Assembly (NCBI RefSeq): GCF_001717465.1 | Contig: NZ_CP017074.1 | Location: 231,846-295,845, forward strand | Length of the DNA stretch: 64,000 nucleotides | Origin: Luteimonas sp. JM171 | GTDB lineage: Bacteria; Pseudomonadota; Gammaproteobacteria; Xanthomonadales; Xanthomonadaceae | Reading direction: 5' to 3' | Part shown: piece after piece, positions 9,932 through 20,000 of the stretch | How positions within the stretch are numbered: position 1 is the stretch's first letter | Layout: every line of letters starts with the position of its first letter | The notes under the pieces: model-generated | What the model was told of the DNA's origin: nothing | The model's database searches: none | What the model saw: the letters and a program-made list of their open reading frames with translations, nothing else | Program-made: the position numbers and the translations under genes

Positions 9932-10881
9932 GCCGGCTCCGGGTCTATACGCACCCGGCCTGCATTGCCCACGACCCCGGGGAGGGGCACCCCGAGCGCC
10001 CGGAGCGGTTGGGCGCCGTGATCCAGGCGCTGCGCGACGGCATGCCGGACGTGGACTGGCACGAGGCGCCTGCCGCCGGACGCGGGGAACTGCTGCGGGT
10101 GCACTCCGAGGCGCTCTTGCGCACGGTACTGGATTCGAAGATCACCGGCCCCATGCGCCTGGACCCGGACACCCTGCTGTCGCCGCAGTCGCCGGAAGCA
10201 GCCCTGCGCGCCGCCGGCTCCGGGGTTGCGGCGGTGGACGCGGTCATGTCGGGTGACGTTCCGGTGGCATTCTGCGCGGTCCGCCCGCCCGGCCACCACG
10301 CCACCGGCGGCGAGGCAATGGGTTTCTGCCTGTTCAACAACGTGTCCGTGGCGGCGGCCCACGCGCTCGACAGGTACGGCCTGACCCGGGTGGCGGTGGT
10401 GGACTTCGACGTCCACCACGGCAACGGCACCCAGGCGATCTTCGCCGACGAGCCGCGGGTGATGTACCTGAGCACCCACCAGGACGCGCTGTTCCCCGGC
10501 ACGGGCACCCGCGCCGAGCGCGGCGTGGGCAACCTGGTCAACGTGCCGCTCCCGGCAGGCACCGGCAGCGCCGGCTTCCGCGACACATGGGAAACCCGGC
10601 TGCTTCCCGAACTCGACGGCTTTGCGCCGCAGCTGCTGCTCATCTCTGCAGGGTTCGACGCCCACTGGCGCGATCCGCTCGCGCAGTTCCAGCTCGATGG
10701 CGCGGATTTCGGGTGGCTCACGCGCGAGCTGCGCGCAATCGCCGGACGCCATGCATCAGGCCGCATCGTCTCCACCCTTGAAGGCGGCTACGACCTGCGC
10801 GCGCTGCAGGAGGGCTGCCTGGCGCACGCCAGGGCCCTGGTCGGGCTGCCGGAGGAGGCTGGCGCAGGCGCGGACCGGTGA
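9928..10881 (+). CDS. Histone deacetylase family protein (class II-like / acetylpolyamine amidohydrolase-like)
   Basis: 317 residues from GTG 9928, overlapping the preceding stop (GTGA). The zinc hydrolase core is intact: PPGHHA (paired His of the charge relay, about 119-124), FNNV (about 135-138), and VVDFDVHHGNGTQ (about 155-167), which supplies the Asp and His metal ligands. ISAGFDAH (about 239-246) supplies the second Asp. Family members remove acetyl groups from lysines, polyamines or acetoin-pathway proteins. Bacteria lack histones, so the natural substrate here is unknown. Position behind the adenosyltransferase suggests co-transcription but not a shared pathway. Confidence 0.88.
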   Translation: MSRLRVYTHPACIAHDPGEGHPERPERLGAVIQALRDGMPDVDWHEAPAAGRGELLRVHSEALLRTVLDSKITGPMRLDPDTLLSPQSPEAALRAAGSGVAAVDAVMSGDVPVAFCAVRPPGHHATGGEAMGFCLFNNVSVAAAHALDRYGLTRVAVVDFDVHHGNGTQAIFADEPRVMYLSTHQDALFPGTGTRAERGVGNLVNVPLPAGTGSAGFRDTWETRLLPELDGFAPQLLLISAGFDAHWRDPLAQFQLDGADFGWLTRELRAIAGRHASGRIVSTLEGGYDLRALQEGCLAHARALVGLPEEAGAGADR

Positions 10882-10899
10882 ACCCCGGGCCGCGCGCCC

Positions 10900-11310
10900 T
10901 CAGTCCCGGTCGGCCTCGGGAACGAAATCCAGCGCGGCCGAGTTGATGCAGTAGCGCAGCCCGGTGGGCGGCGGGCCGTCGGGGAACACGTGCCCCAGGT
11001 GTGAGTCGCAGCCCGCGCAGCGGGCCTCGATCCGGCGCATGCCGTGGCTCAGGTCCTCATGCTCGCTGACCGCCTCGAGGGCGACCGGGGCGTGGAAGCT
11101 GGGCCAGCCGCTGCCGGAGTCATACTTGGCCTCCGACTCGAACAACGCCGCACCGCATGCCACGCAGCGGTACAGGCCGGCCTCCTTGTGGTTCCAGTAC
11201 TTCCCGGTGAAGGGCGGCTCGGTCGCCGAGCAGCGGCACACCGCGTACTGCTCGTCGGTCAATTCCTCCCGCCATTCAGCGTCCGTTCGTTCCTGTGCAG
11301 GTTGTGTCAT
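10900..11310 (-). CDS. msrB: Peptide-methionine (R)-S-oxide reductase MsrB
   Basis: 136 residues from ATG 11310; three further in-frame ATGs upstream (11322, 11331, 11343) would add up to 11 residues. It reduces methionine-R-sulfoxide in proteins. The two CxxC zinc sites are present (CVAC near 55-58 and CAGC near 104-107), with the conserved [13 protein letters not shown] block between them. The catalytic Cys is in RYCINSAAL near the C-terminus (RxCxN). Length equals E. coli MsrB (137). No signal peptide, so it is cytoplasmic. It is convergent with the HDAC-like gene (18-base gap) and divergent from lptD. Confidence 0.95.
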   Translation of the reverse strand: MTQPAQERTDAEWREELTDEQYAVCRCSATEPPFTGKYWNHKEAGLYRCVACGAALFESEAKYDSGSGWPSFHAPVALEAVSEHEDLSHGMRRIEARCAGCDSHLGHVFPDGPPPTGLRYCINSAALDFVPEADRD

Positions 11311-11416
11311 CGTCTTCGCCATGTTTCCCATGATGCCCGACATGGGATCGGATTGCCGCTTCACAATGGATACGGCATGCTGGCGGCCGCTTTTGGACCG
11401 ACCGGAAAATCCCCGA

Positions 11417-13798
11417 GTGCGCCCAGCCCTCCGACTGCTGCCACTGCCGCTGTGCATTGCCGTTTCGCTGACCGCATTCGCCGACGAGCGCCCGGGGATG
11501 TGGCGCCTGTGCCCGCTCGACGACGCGGTGCCGGTGTTCCCCGATGCGCCGCCGCCGGTGGGCACCGCCGCCGACCGCGACCAGCATCCCACCGACATCG
11601 CGGGTGACGAACTCAGCGGCATCTACGACCAGGTGATGAACTACGACGGCAACGTCACCCTGCGCCGTGGCGACCAGTTCCTCAGCGCCGACAACCTCAC
11701 CATCGATGCCCAGGCCGGCACCTACGCCGCCGAAGGGAGCATCCGCTACCAGGACTCGGGCATGCGGCTGGTGGGCCAGCGGCTGCAGGGCAACCAGGAG
11801 CAGGACACCCACAGCATCGAGGACGTGCGCTACCAGCTGATCGACCAGCGCGGCAGCGGCGGCGCGGCGCGGGCCGAGTTGCAGGGCGAGTTCGGCTCGC
11901 TCTACCGGTCCTCTTATTCCACCTGCCCCCCGGACCAGCGGCTGTGGGAACTGCGCTCGCGCCAGATCGACATCGATATGGAGGAAGGGTTCGGCACCGC
12001 CAAGGGAGCCACCCTGCACCTGGGCAAGGTCCCGGTGCTGTATGTGCCCTGGTTCAAGTTCCCCATCGACGACCGCCGCAAGACCGGCCTGCTGTACCCG
12101 GCCATCGGCTACAACAGCCGCAACGGCTTCGACTGGGAGCAGCCGATCTACCTCAACCTGGCGCCCAACTACGACATGACCCTGGGCCCGCGGGTCATGA
12201 CCCGGCGCGGGTTCCTGCTGGGCAGCGAATTCCGCTACCTGACCGAATCCGGCCGCGGCACCCTGGAGTTCGAGTACCTGCCATCGGACGACCTGACCAA
12301 CCGCGACCGCGAACGCGAGATCCGGGAAGTCCCGATCGCCGACAACCGCCGCGAGGAAGACCGCGGCATGTTCCACTTCAACGGCCGGCACCGCTTCAAC
12401 AGCACCTGGCACGCGCGCGCCAACCTCAACTGGATCAGCGACCCCCGCTACCTCGAGGACATGAGCAGCAGTCTGGCCGATGCCGCTCCCAGCGCCATCG
12501 CCAGTTCGGCCGGCCTCTACGGCAGCGGGCGCTACTGGTCGGCCGGCCTGACCGCCGACTACCGGGTGCTTTCGGACTACACCCTGCGGCGGGAACGGCT
12601 GCCCTACTACCGCGCTCCCCGCGCGTACTGGATCTGGGAGCGCCCGCATACCCCGTGGCTGGTCACCGGCGCGCACGTGGACCTGACCCGGTTCGACCAT
12701 TACGACAGCGACGTCCGGCCCGGCGGCAGCCGTCTGGACATCAAGCCGTGGATCTCGATGCCGCTGGAGGGCGCCGCCTGGTACGTGCGCCCCACCCTGG
12801 CCTGGCGCTATACCGGCTACCAGCTCGACAACGAGCTGGCGCAGGACCTGGACCCGGCCACGCCCGACACGTCGCCAAGCCGCAGCCTGCCGATCAGCAG
12901 CGTCGAGGCCGGCCTGTTCTTCGACCGCGACACCACCTTCCGCGGCGAGCGCTACCTGCATACGCTCGAGCCGAGGCTGTTCTATCTCAATGTGCCCTAC
13001 CGGTACCAGGACGACCTGCCGCGGTTCGACACCCGCAACCTGACCTTCAGCTGGGGCCAGCTGTTCCGCGACAACCGGTTTGCGGGCGCCGACCGGCAGA
13101 CCGACGCCAACCAGCTCACCCTGGCTCTCTCCACGCGCCTGCTGCGCGAATCCGACGGCAGCGAGAAGCTCAACCTGAGCGTCGGCCAGATCCGCTACTT
13201 CGATGATTCCCGGGTCGGCCTGACCGCGACCTCCGGCCAGATCGAGGCCGGCCGCTCCTCCTGGGTGGCCGAGGGCGCCTACGCCATCAACGACCGCTGG
13301 ACGTTCAACGCCGGCTACCAGTGGGATCCCAAGGAGCGGCGCGACGAGCTGGTATCGCTGCGCACCCGCTACCTGATCGGTGATTACGGCATCGCCAACC
13401 TGGGCTACCGCTACCGGCGGGCGCCGCAGCTGGAACAGGTGGATTTCTCCTTCCTGTACCCGATCAACGACGCCTGGAGCGTGGTGGGGCGCTATTACTA
13501 CTCCCTGCACGACAGCCAGGTGCTCGAGGGGATCGCCGGGGTGCAGTGGGACAGCTGCTGCATGTCGGTGCGGCTGGTGGGGCGCCACTACGTGCGCAAC
13601 CGCCTGGGCGAGACCAACGATTCGATCCAGCTTGAGATCGAGTTCAAGGGCATGGGCTCGGCCGGCCCGGACCTGGAGGACCGCCTGCGCCGTGCTATTC
13701 TGGGTTACTACCGCGACGACCTCTATCTGGTCCCCCCGTCCGAGATCGGCGACGGCGGCGACGATGGGGACGACTTCTACCTCGACCCCCTGCCATGA
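11417..13798 (+). CDS. lptD: LPS-assembly outer membrane protein LptD
   Basis: 793 residues from GTG 11417. This start is chosen because it begins a signal peptide that closely matches Xanthomonas LptD. LptD forms the outer-membrane translocon that inserts LPS, with LptE as plug. An OstA-like periplasmic domain (about 45-190) precedes a large beta-barrel (about 200-770). Four mature cysteines at 32, 170, 714 and 715 match the E. coli pattern (31, 173, 724, 725) needed for the inter-domain disulfides. An in-frame ATG at 11366 would add 17 residues before the signal peptide. Its stop overlaps the surA start (ATGA), fitting because SurA chaperones LptD folding. Confidence 0.96.
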   Translation: MRPALRLLPLPLCIAVSLTAFADERPGMWRLCPLDDAVPVFPDAPPPVGTAADRDQHPTDIAGDELSGIYDQVMNYDGNVTLRRGDQFLSADNLTIDAQAGTYAAEGSIRYQDSGMRLVGQRLQGNQEQDTHSIEDVRYQLIDQRGSGGAARAELQGEFGSLYRSSYSTCPPDQRLWELRSRQIDIDMEEGFGTAKGATLHLGKVPVLYVPWFKFPIDDRRKTGLLYPAIGYNSRNGFDWEQPIYLNLAPNYDMTLGPRVMTRRGFLLGSEFRYLTESGRGTLEFEYLPSDDLTNRDREREIREVPIADNRREEDRGMFHFNGRHRFNSTWHARANLNWISDPRYLEDMSSSLADAAPSAIASSAGLYGSGRYWSAGLTADYRVLSDYTLRRERLPYYRAPRAYWIWERPHTPWLVTGAHVDLTRFDHYDSDVRPGGSRLDIKPWISMPLEGAAWYVRPTLAWRYTGYQLDNELAQDLDPATPDTSPSRSLPISSVEAGLFFDRDTTFRGERYLHTLEPRLFYLNVPYRYQDDLPRFDTRNLTFSWGQLFRDNRFAGADRQTDANQLTLALSTRLLRESDGSEKLNLSVGQIRYFDDSRVGLTATSGQIEAGRSSWVAEGAYAINDRWTFNAGYQWDPKERRDELVSLRTRYLIGDYGIANLGYRYRRAPQLEQVDFSFLYPINDAWSVVGRYYYSLHDSQVLEGIAGVQWDSCCMSVRLVGRHYVRNRLGETNDSIQLEIEFKGMGSAGPDLEDRLRRAILGYYRDDLYLVPPSEIGDGGDDGDDFYLDPLP

Positions 13799-15102
13799 AG
13801 AAACTCCTGCTTTCCCTGTTTGCAGCCGCCGCCCTTGCGTGCGGCACCGCCCATGCGCAGCAGGTCCAGCCACTGGACCAGATTGCCGCGGTGGTGGACG
13901 AAGACGTGATCCTCAAGAGCGAGCTTGACCGCGCCCTGGGCAACATCACCAGCCAGTACGCAGGTCGCGAGGACCAGCTGCCGCCGCTGCCGATCCTGCA
14001 GCGCCAGGTGCTCGAGCGCCTGATCCTGATGCGCCTGCAGACCGAGCGCGCGGCCGCCACGGGCATCCGCGTCACCGACGCCGAGCTCGATGCCACGGTC
14101 GACGCGATCGCCCGGCAGAACCAGATGAGCGTGGACCAGCTGCGCGCGCAGCTGGCCATGGACGGGATGGGCTTCGACGATTTCCGCAGCTCGCTGCGCG
14201 AAGAGCTCATGACCCAGCGCCTGCGCCAGCGCTTCGCCCAGAGCCGGGTGGTGGTCAGCGAAGGCGAGGTGGACGCCGCCATGAAGGCATCCGCCGGCGG
14301 CACCCAGTACCGGCTGGCGCACATCCTGGTGGCGCTCCCCGACGGCCCGACGCCGGAGCAGATCAACACCGCCCAGGAAAAGATCGAGGGCATCAAGGCG
14401 CTGATCGATCGCGGCGACATGGAGTTCGCCGCGGCCGCGGTGCGCTATTCCGACAGCCCCAACGCGCTGGAAGGCGGCGACCTGGGCTGGCGCCGGGTGG
14501 ACGAGATCCCGCCGGCGTTCGGATCGGCGGTCCAAGGCATGCAGCCCGGCGATATCCTGGGCCCCACGCGCGGCCCCAGCGGTTTCCAGCTGCTGCAGCT
14601 GGTCGACCTGCGCAAAGGCGGCGCCAACGCCGGCACCCAGACGCAGTACCAGGCGCGCCACATCCTCATCCGCAGCGGCCAAGACCCGGCTCAGGACGAG
14701 GAAGCCAGGGCCCGGGCCGAGGCGCTGCGCGCACGCATCGTGGCGGGCGAGGACTTTGCAGCCGTGGCCGAAGAGGCCTCGGAGGATCCGAGCAGCGCGG
14801 ACCGAGGCGGCGACCTGGGCTGGTTTGGCGCCAACGACTTCGGTCCCGAGTTCGGCGCCCAGCTGGCGCCGCTCCAGGACGGCGATGTGTCCGAACCATT
14901 CCGCACCCAGGCCGGTTGGCACGTGGTCCAGCGGGTCGCGTCGCGCCAGGCGCAGGTGGAGGATGAACAGCGCCGCGCGGCCATCCGCGAGAGCATCGGC
15001 CAGCGCAAGATGGAAGACGAGTGGGAGCGCTTCCTGCGCGAGATGCGCAGCGAGGCCTACGTCGATATACGGATCGGTGCCGGCGCCCAAGCCGGCGGCT
15101 GA
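13795..15102 (+). CDS. surA: Periplasmic chaperone and peptidyl-prolyl isomerase SurA
   Basis: 435 residues, similar to E. coli SurA (428). The signal peptide ends at THAQ/AHAQ (about residue 22). The N-terminal chaperone domain (about 25-170) is followed by two parvulin PPIC domains, the first starting at YRLAHILVALP (about 177) and the second at YQARHILIRSG (about 284). A C-terminal helix completes the core. SurA escorts unfolded beta-barrel proteins, including LptD, across the periplasm to the BAM complex. It overlaps lptD by four bases and pdxA begins one base after its stop, so this is a tightly coupled operon. Assignment is secure. Confidence 0.97.
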   Translation: MKKLLLSLFAAAALACGTAHAQQVQPLDQIAAVVDEDVILKSELDRALGNITSQYAGREDQLPPLPILQRQVLERLILMRLQTERAAATGIRVTDAELDATVDAIARQNQMSVDQLRAQLAMDGMGFDDFRSSLREELMTQRLRQRFAQSRVVVSEGEVDAAMKASAGGTQYRLAHILVALPDGPTPEQINTAQEKIEGIKALIDRGDMEFAAAAVRYSDSPNALEGGDLGWRRVDEIPPAFGSAVQGMQPGDILGPTRGPSGFQLLQLVDLRKGGANAGTQTQYQARHILIRSGQDPAQDEEARARAEALRARIVAGEDFAAVAEEASEDPSSADRGGDLGWFGANDFGPEFGAQLAPLQDGDVSEPFRTQAGWHVVQRVASRQAQVEDEQRRAAIRESIGQRKMEDEWERFLREMRSEAYVDIRIGAGAQAGG

Positions 15103-15103
15103 G

Positions 15104-16087
15104 GTGGCCCGCCCGCGCCTGGCGCTGGTACCGGGTGAGCCGGCCGGCGTGGGGCCGGAGCTGTGCGTGATGGCGCTGCAGCGCGACCACGGCGCCGACA
15201 TCACCGTCATTGGCGATGGCGCCACGCTTCGCCGTGCCGCGCAGGTGCTTGACCTGCCGCTGGCGCTCGACGGGAGCGGGCCCGGGCGCGCGCGCCTGGT
15301 GGAGGTCCCCCACCCCGCCATGCCCGAGTTTGGAACCCCCGATCCGGCCAATGCCGCCAGCGTCATCGGCGCCCTGCGCGCGGCCGTCGATGCCTGCGGC
15401 CGCGGGGAAGTCGACGGCATGGTCACCGGCCCGGTGCACAAGGCCGCCATCGAGGCCGGTGGCATCGCCTACACCGGCACCACCGGCCTGCTGGGGCAAT
15501 GGACCGGGCGCGACGTGGTGATGATGCTCGCCAACGACGTCGTCCGCGTGGCGCTCGCCACCGTCCATCTCCCCCTGCGCGAGGTGCCCGATGCGATCAC
15601 CGCGCAGGGGCTGGAGCGCACCATCGGCATCGTGCACCGGGCCCTGCAGGCGGACTTTGGCATCGACGATCCGGTGATCTCGGTCCTGGGCCTCAACCCG
15701 CATGCGGGCGAGGACGGGCTGCTGGGCAGCGAAGAGGCCGAGGTGATCACGCCGCTGCTCGAACGGCTGCGCGCGGGGGGGATGCGACTGACCGGCCCGC
15801 TCCCGGCCGACACCGCCTTCCTGCCGCACCGGCTTCGCGGCGTGGACGCGGTGCTGGCGATGTACCACGACCAGGGGCTGCCGGTGCTCAAGTTCAGCGG
15901 TTTCGAGCAGGCGGTGAACATGACCTTGGGGCTGCCCTGGCCGCGGGTGGCCGTCGACCACGGCACCGCCCTGGACCTGGCCGGCACCGGCCGTGCCGAC
16001 CCCTCAAGCCTGCTTGCCGCGATCGCCAGCTGTGCGCAGCTGGCATCGTCCAGGCGCACCGATGAATCATCAGGGGGACGACCGTGA
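15104..16087 (+). CDS. pdxA: 4-hydroxythreonine-4-phosphate dehydrogenase PdxA
   Basis: 327 residues from GTG 15104, one base after the surA stop. PdxA oxidises 4-phosphohydroxy-L-threonine in pyridoxal phosphate synthesis, using NAD and a divalent metal. The N-terminal loop reads GEPAGVGPE (about 9-17); most relatives have GDPAG, so the Asp-to-Glu change is slightly unusual. VTGPVHK (about 107-113), TVHLPL (about 157-162, metal His) and MYHDQG (about 254-259, metal His) are intact. The gene order surA-pdxA-rsmA-apaG-apaH is the classic gammaproteobacterial arrangement. Its stop overlaps the GTG of rsmA. Confidence 0.95.
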   Translation: MARPRLALVPGEPAGVGPELCVMALQRDHGADITVIGDGATLRRAAQVLDLPLALDGSGPGRARLVEVPHPAMPEFGTPDPANAASVIGALRAAVDACGRGEVDGMVTGPVHKAAIEAGGIAYTGTTGLLGQWTGRDVVMMLANDVVRVALATVHLPLREVPDAITAQGLERTIGIVHRALQADFGIDDPVISVLGLNPHAGEDGLLGSEEAEVITPLLERLRAGGMRLTGPLPADTAFLPHRLRGVDAVLAMYHDQGLPVLKFSGFEQAVNMTLGLPWPRVAVDHGTALDLAGTGRADPSSLLAAIASCAQLASSRRTDESSGGRP

Positions 16088-16887
16088 GCACTGGACCGGC
16101 GCCGGGCTTCGGCCGGGCCAAGAAGGCCCTGGGCCAGCATTTCCTGCACGAGCAGGCCTACATCGAGCGCATCGTCGACGCGGTTTCGCCCAGGCCGGGT
16201 GACCGGGTGGTCGAGATCGGCCCCGGCCAGGGGGCACTGACCCTGCCGCTGCTGCGGCGCCACGGAGCGCTGACGGTGATCGAGTTCGACCGCGACCTCA
16301 TCGCGCCGCTGACCCGCGCCGCCGCCGGCGACGGGGAGCTGGAGGTGATCCACCGGGACGTGCTGGAGGTCGACTTCACCGCGCTCGCCGGGGACGGCCC
16401 GCCGCTGCGGGTGGTGGGCAACCTGCCCTACAACATCTCCTCGCCGATCCTGTTCCACATGATCGACCATTCGGCGGCGATCGCCGACATGCACTTCATG
16501 CTGCAGAAGGAAGTCGTGGAGCGCATGGCCGCCGCGCCGGGCTCCAGGGAATACGGACGGTTGAGCGTGATGTTGCAGGCGGCATGCCTGGTGATGCCCC
16601 TGTTCGAAGTTCCGCCGCAAGCCTTCCGCCCGCCGCCCAAGGTCGATTCGGCGGTCGTGCGTCTGGCACCGCGGCCGGCCGGTGAGGCAGGCATCGATGA
16701 TCCGGCACGCTTCGCCGCGGTGGTGCGCGCCGCGTTCGGCCAGCGGCGCAAGACCCTGCGCAACGCGCTGTCCGGCCTGTGCGGCCCGGAGCACTTCGAA
16801 GCCGCCGGGGTGGATCCGGGCAGCCGCGCCGAGCGCCTGTCGCTGGAGGAGTTCGTGCGGCTGTCCAACGCCAGCGCCACCGGCTAG
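16084..16887 (+). CDS. rsmA: 16S rRNA dimethyladenosine transferase RsmA (KsgA)
   Basis: 267 residues from GTG 16084, overlapping the pdxA stop. RsmA dimethylates A1518 and A1519 of 16S rRNA late in small-subunit assembly. The N-terminal KKALGQHFL motif (about 13-21), the SAM loop EIGPGQG (about 44-50) and the catalytic NLPYNIS (about 113-119) are all canonical. The C-terminal helical domain is present. Length is normal (E. coli 273). Next gene apaG starts 35 bases downstream and may have its own promoter. Confidence 0.97.
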   Translation: MSTGPAPGFGRAKKALGQHFLHEQAYIERIVDAVSPRPGDRVVEIGPGQGALTLPLLRRHGALTVIEFDRDLIAPLTRAAAGDGELEVIHRDVLEVDFTALAGDGPPLRVVGNLPYNISSPILFHMIDHSAAIADMHFMLQKEVVERMAAAPGSREYGRLSVMLQAACLVMPLFEVPPQAFRPPPKVDSAVVRLAPRPAGEAGIDDPARFAAVVRAAFGQRRKTLRNALSGLCGPEHFEAAGVDPGSRAERLSLEEFVRLSNASATG

Positions 16888-16910
16888 TCCGGCCCTTCAC
16901 CTTGGCCCAT

Positions 16911-16916
16911 TACACT
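16911..16916 (+). promoter_or_regulatory. Candidate -10 element for a leaderless apaG transcript
   Basis: TACACT lies in the 35-base rsmA-apaG gap and ends exactly six bases before the apaG ATG, so transcription would start at or next to the A of the start codon. No Shine-Dalgarno is present between it and the ATG. The -35 region is weak. Confidence 0.4.
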
Positions 16917-16922
16917 GTGTCC

Positions 16923-17306
16923 ATGGACGACACCCCGGACTACACCCTGGAAATCCAGATCGCGACGCGTTTCCTCGACGAGGAATCCGAGCCCGAGCGC
17001 GAGCATTACGTGTTCGCGTACACCATCCGCATCCGCAACCTCGGCCGGCTGCCGGCGCAGCTGGTGAAGCGGCACTGGATCATCACCGACGGCAACGGCA
17101 AGGTCGAGGAGGTGCATGGCGACGGCGTGGTGGGCCAGCAGCCGCGCATCGAGCCGGGCGAACAATTCGAATACACCTCCGGCGCAGTGCTGGAGACCGC
17201 CGTGGGCAGCATGCAGGGCAGCTACGACATGGTGGGCGACGACGGCACCCGGTTCGACGCCTCGATCCCGCCGTTCACCCTTGCCGCCCCGCGCACGCTG
17301 CACTGA
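16923..17306 (+). CDS. apaG: ApaG domain protein
   Basis: 127 residues, same size as E. coli ApaG (125). The fibronectin-III-like ApaG fold is recognisable: FAYTIRIRN (about 36-44), the RHWIITDGNG block (about 56-65), VVGQQPRIEPGEQFEYTSG (about 75-93) and a C-terminal GSYDMVGDDG. The family's biochemical role is unsettled; ApaG proteins bind pyrophosphate and the fold is reused in F-box proteins. It always neighbours ApaH in this operon. No Shine-Dalgarno is present and a -10-like hexamer abuts the start, so it may be read from a leaderless mRNA in addition to the operon transcript. Confidence 0.95.
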   Translation: MDDTPDYTLEIQIATRFLDEESEPEREHYVFAYTIRIRNLGRLPAQLVKRHWIITDGNGKVEEVHGDGVVGQQPRIEPGEQFEYTSGAVLETAVGSMQGSYDMVGDDGTRFDASIPPFTLAAPRTLH

Positions 17307-17318
17307 CCCGGGGCAGGC

Positions 17319-18143
17319 ATGGCGATCTGGGCGATTGGCGACCTGCAGGGATGCTACGGGCCGACCCGGCGCCTGCTCGACCGCATTGGCTTCGACCCCG
17401 CAACCGATACCCTCTGGTTCTGCGGGGACCTGGTCAATCGCGGTGGCGAGTCGCTGGAGACCCTGCGCCTGGTGTATTCCCTGCGCGAGCATTGCCATGT
17501 GGTGCTGGGGAACCACGACCTGTCGCTGCTGGCGATCGCCGAGCGCGATGAAGCCCAGCAAAAGCGGGTCAATCCGGATCTGCGCAGCATCCTGTTTGCG
17601 CCCGACCGCGACGAGCTGCTCGATTGGCTGCGCGGCCGCCCGCTGCTCCATGCGGACCGCGAGCTGGGCTGGATGATGATCCACGCCGGCCTGGCCCCCG
17701 GCTGGACGACGCAGGCAGCGCAAAAGCATGCCCAGGAGGTCGAGCGCCGCCTGCAGGGCAGGGGCCGCAAGAAGCTCCTGCGCAACATGTACGGCGACCG
17801 CCCCGCGTGGTCCAACGGCCTGCGCGGCGTGGACCGCGAGCGGGCCATCATCAACGTGTTCACGCGCATGCGCTACTGCACGCCGCGCGGCCGGATCGCG
17901 TTCGATGAAAAAGGCGCTCCGGGTACCCAGGCCCCCGGCCTCTACCCGTGGTACTCGGTGCCCGGGCGCGCCGAGCGGGACCTGAAGATCGCCTGCGGCC
18001 ACTGGTCGACCCTGGGCCTGTTCATCGGCCACGGGGTGCACGCGCTGGATACCGGCGCGGTGTGGGGCGGCAAGCTCACCGCCCTGCAGCTGGACAGCGA
18101 GGAGCTGCGGGTGGTGCAGGTGCCGGGGCGCGAAGCCGCGTAG
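17319..18143 (+). CDS. apaH: Diadenosine tetraphosphatase ApaH
   Basis: 274 residues (E. coli 280). Metallophosphatase that splits Ap4A and related alarmones, including NpnN caps on RNA 5' ends, symmetrically to two ADP. All PPP-family motifs are seen: GDLQGC (about 7-12, normally GDxHG-like), GDLVNRG (about 36-42), GNHD (about 64-67) and the C-terminal His region near ACGHWS (about 224-229). It begins 12 bases after apaG. It closes the lptD-to-apaH operon and is convergent with folA (2-base gap). Confidence 0.96.
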   Translation: MAIWAIGDLQGCYGPTRRLLDRIGFDPATDTLWFCGDLVNRGGESLETLRLVYSLREHCHVVLGNHDLSLLAIAERDEAQQKRVNPDLRSILFAPDRDELLDWLRGRPLLHADRELGWMMIHAGLAPGWTTQAAQKHAQEVERRLQGRGRKKLLRNMYGDRPAWSNGLRGVDRERAIINVFTRMRYCTPRGRIAFDEKGAPGTQAPGLYPWYSVPGRAERDLKIACGHWSTLGLFIGHGVHALDTGAVWGGKLTALQLDSEELRVVQVPGREAA

Positions 18144-18145
18144 GG

Positions 18146-18664
18146 TCAGCGGGCGGCGCGCCTGTAATCGACGAACTCGAACGCGTACGCGTGCCGGTCG
18201 TCCGCCGGGCGCGGCTCGCGCGATACGATCTCCCAATCACCGGCGTCGAACGGCGGGAAGTGGGTATCGGCATCCGCCACCGCGGCGTCCACGTGGGTCA
18301 GGTGCATTGCCGTCGCGCGCGGCAGCGCAAGCGCGTAGACCTGGGCGCCGCCGATCACGCACAGCTCTCCTGCCCGGTCCCCGGCCGCCAGCGCCACGGC
18401 GGCGTCCAGCGAGGCCACCGCCTCCATGCCTTCGAAGGGCACCCGCCCACCGCGCGTCAGCACCAGGTTTCGCCGGCCCGGAAGCGCGCGGCCAAGCGAC
18501 TCGGCGGTCCTGCGTCCCATCAGGATCGGCTTGCCCATCGTGAGCGCCTTGAACCGGCGGAAGTCGTCCGGCAGGTGCCACGGCAACGCATTGCCGCGCC
18601 CGATCGCCCGGTTGCGGTCCAACGCGGCAAGCAGTGAGATGCGCGGCAGGTCGGAAGTCATCAT
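18146..18664 (-). CDS. folA: Dihydrofolate reductase
   Basis: 172 residues from ATG 18664, or 171 from the adjacent ATG 18661. Reduces dihydrofolate to tetrahydrofolate with NADPH. Conserved pieces: ALDRNRAIGRGNALPWHLPDD (the N-terminal folate/NADPH loop, about 11-31), the GKPILMGRRT block (about 42-51), VLTRGG (about 68-73), and CVIGGAQVY (about 101-109). These are typical of chromosomal DHFR. ThyA, whose reaction makes dihydrofolate, lies 540 bases upstream on the same strand, but a gene on the opposite strand sits between them, so folA must have its own promoter or be read through. Confidence 0.95.
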   Translation of the reverse strand: MMTSDLPRISLLAALDRNRAIGRGNALPWHLPDDFRRFKALTMGKPILMGRRTAESLGRALPGRRNLVLTRGGRVPFEGMEAVASLDAAVALAAGDRAGELCVIGGAQVYALALPRATAMHLTHVDAAVADADTHFPPFDAGDWEIVSREPRPADDRHAYAFEFVDYRRAAR

Positions 18665-18733
18665 GTCCACGGGAACAGGCGGCGCGAAGCCATCGGGTTG
18701 ATTATGGCTGCAACCCGGAACCGAGGCAGCGCC

Positions 18734-19205
18734 ATGATCCGAGCCCTCCTGTTCACCCTGGTCCTCACCGCCACCCCGGACGCCTCCCACGCGAATCCTC
18801 CAGCGGACCAGGACGCGGCGCAGGCGCGGGTCGAACTTCCTGCCCGCTTCGTCGCCAACCGCGTGGTGCTGGTCCCGACCACCGTGGATGGCAGGCGGCT
18901 GGCGCTGATGACCGACACCGGACACCCGGAGTGGCGCGTGATCCAGGGCGCACAGGCCGGAACCGGTTCGGACATGATCGAAGTGCCGGAAGTCGAAATC
19001 GCTGGCTTTACCGTGGGCCCGGTGTGGTTCACCCACCGCCCGGACGCAGCCTTCCACGACATGATGTCGAGCATGATGGACCAGCGGGTGGAAGGCGCGA
19101 TTGGCGGCAACGCATTCCGCCACTTCGTGATGACGGTCGATTACCCCCGGGCGGTGGCCTACTTCCGCTGTGCGGCCGGATGCGGGTCGCGCCCGGCGGC
19201 GACGG

Positions 19206-19228
<23 letters not shown>
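18734..19228 (+). CDS. Secreted retropepsin-like aspartic protease domain protein
   Basis: 164 residues from ATG 18734, chosen because a signal peptide follows directly (cleavage near SHAN, about residue 21). The mature part looks like one lobe of a clan AA aspartic protease: [17 protein letters not shown] (about 44-60) holds the DTG triad, and [19 protein letters not shown] (about 119-137) matches the conserved second half (the usual G-x-x-G and VTIDYP region). The residue after DTG is His, not the usual Ala/Ser. One DTG per chain implies a homodimer if active. It lies on the opposite strand between folA and thyA, and its 3' end overlaps the 3' end of thyA by 23 bases. Confidence 0.65.

Positions 19229-19999
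<771 letters not shown>

Positions 20000-20000
<1 letters not shown>

Noticed and set aside
11276..13873. 865-codon minus-strand frame opposite lptD
   Set aside because: Shadow of lptD; composition biased and no recognised domain.
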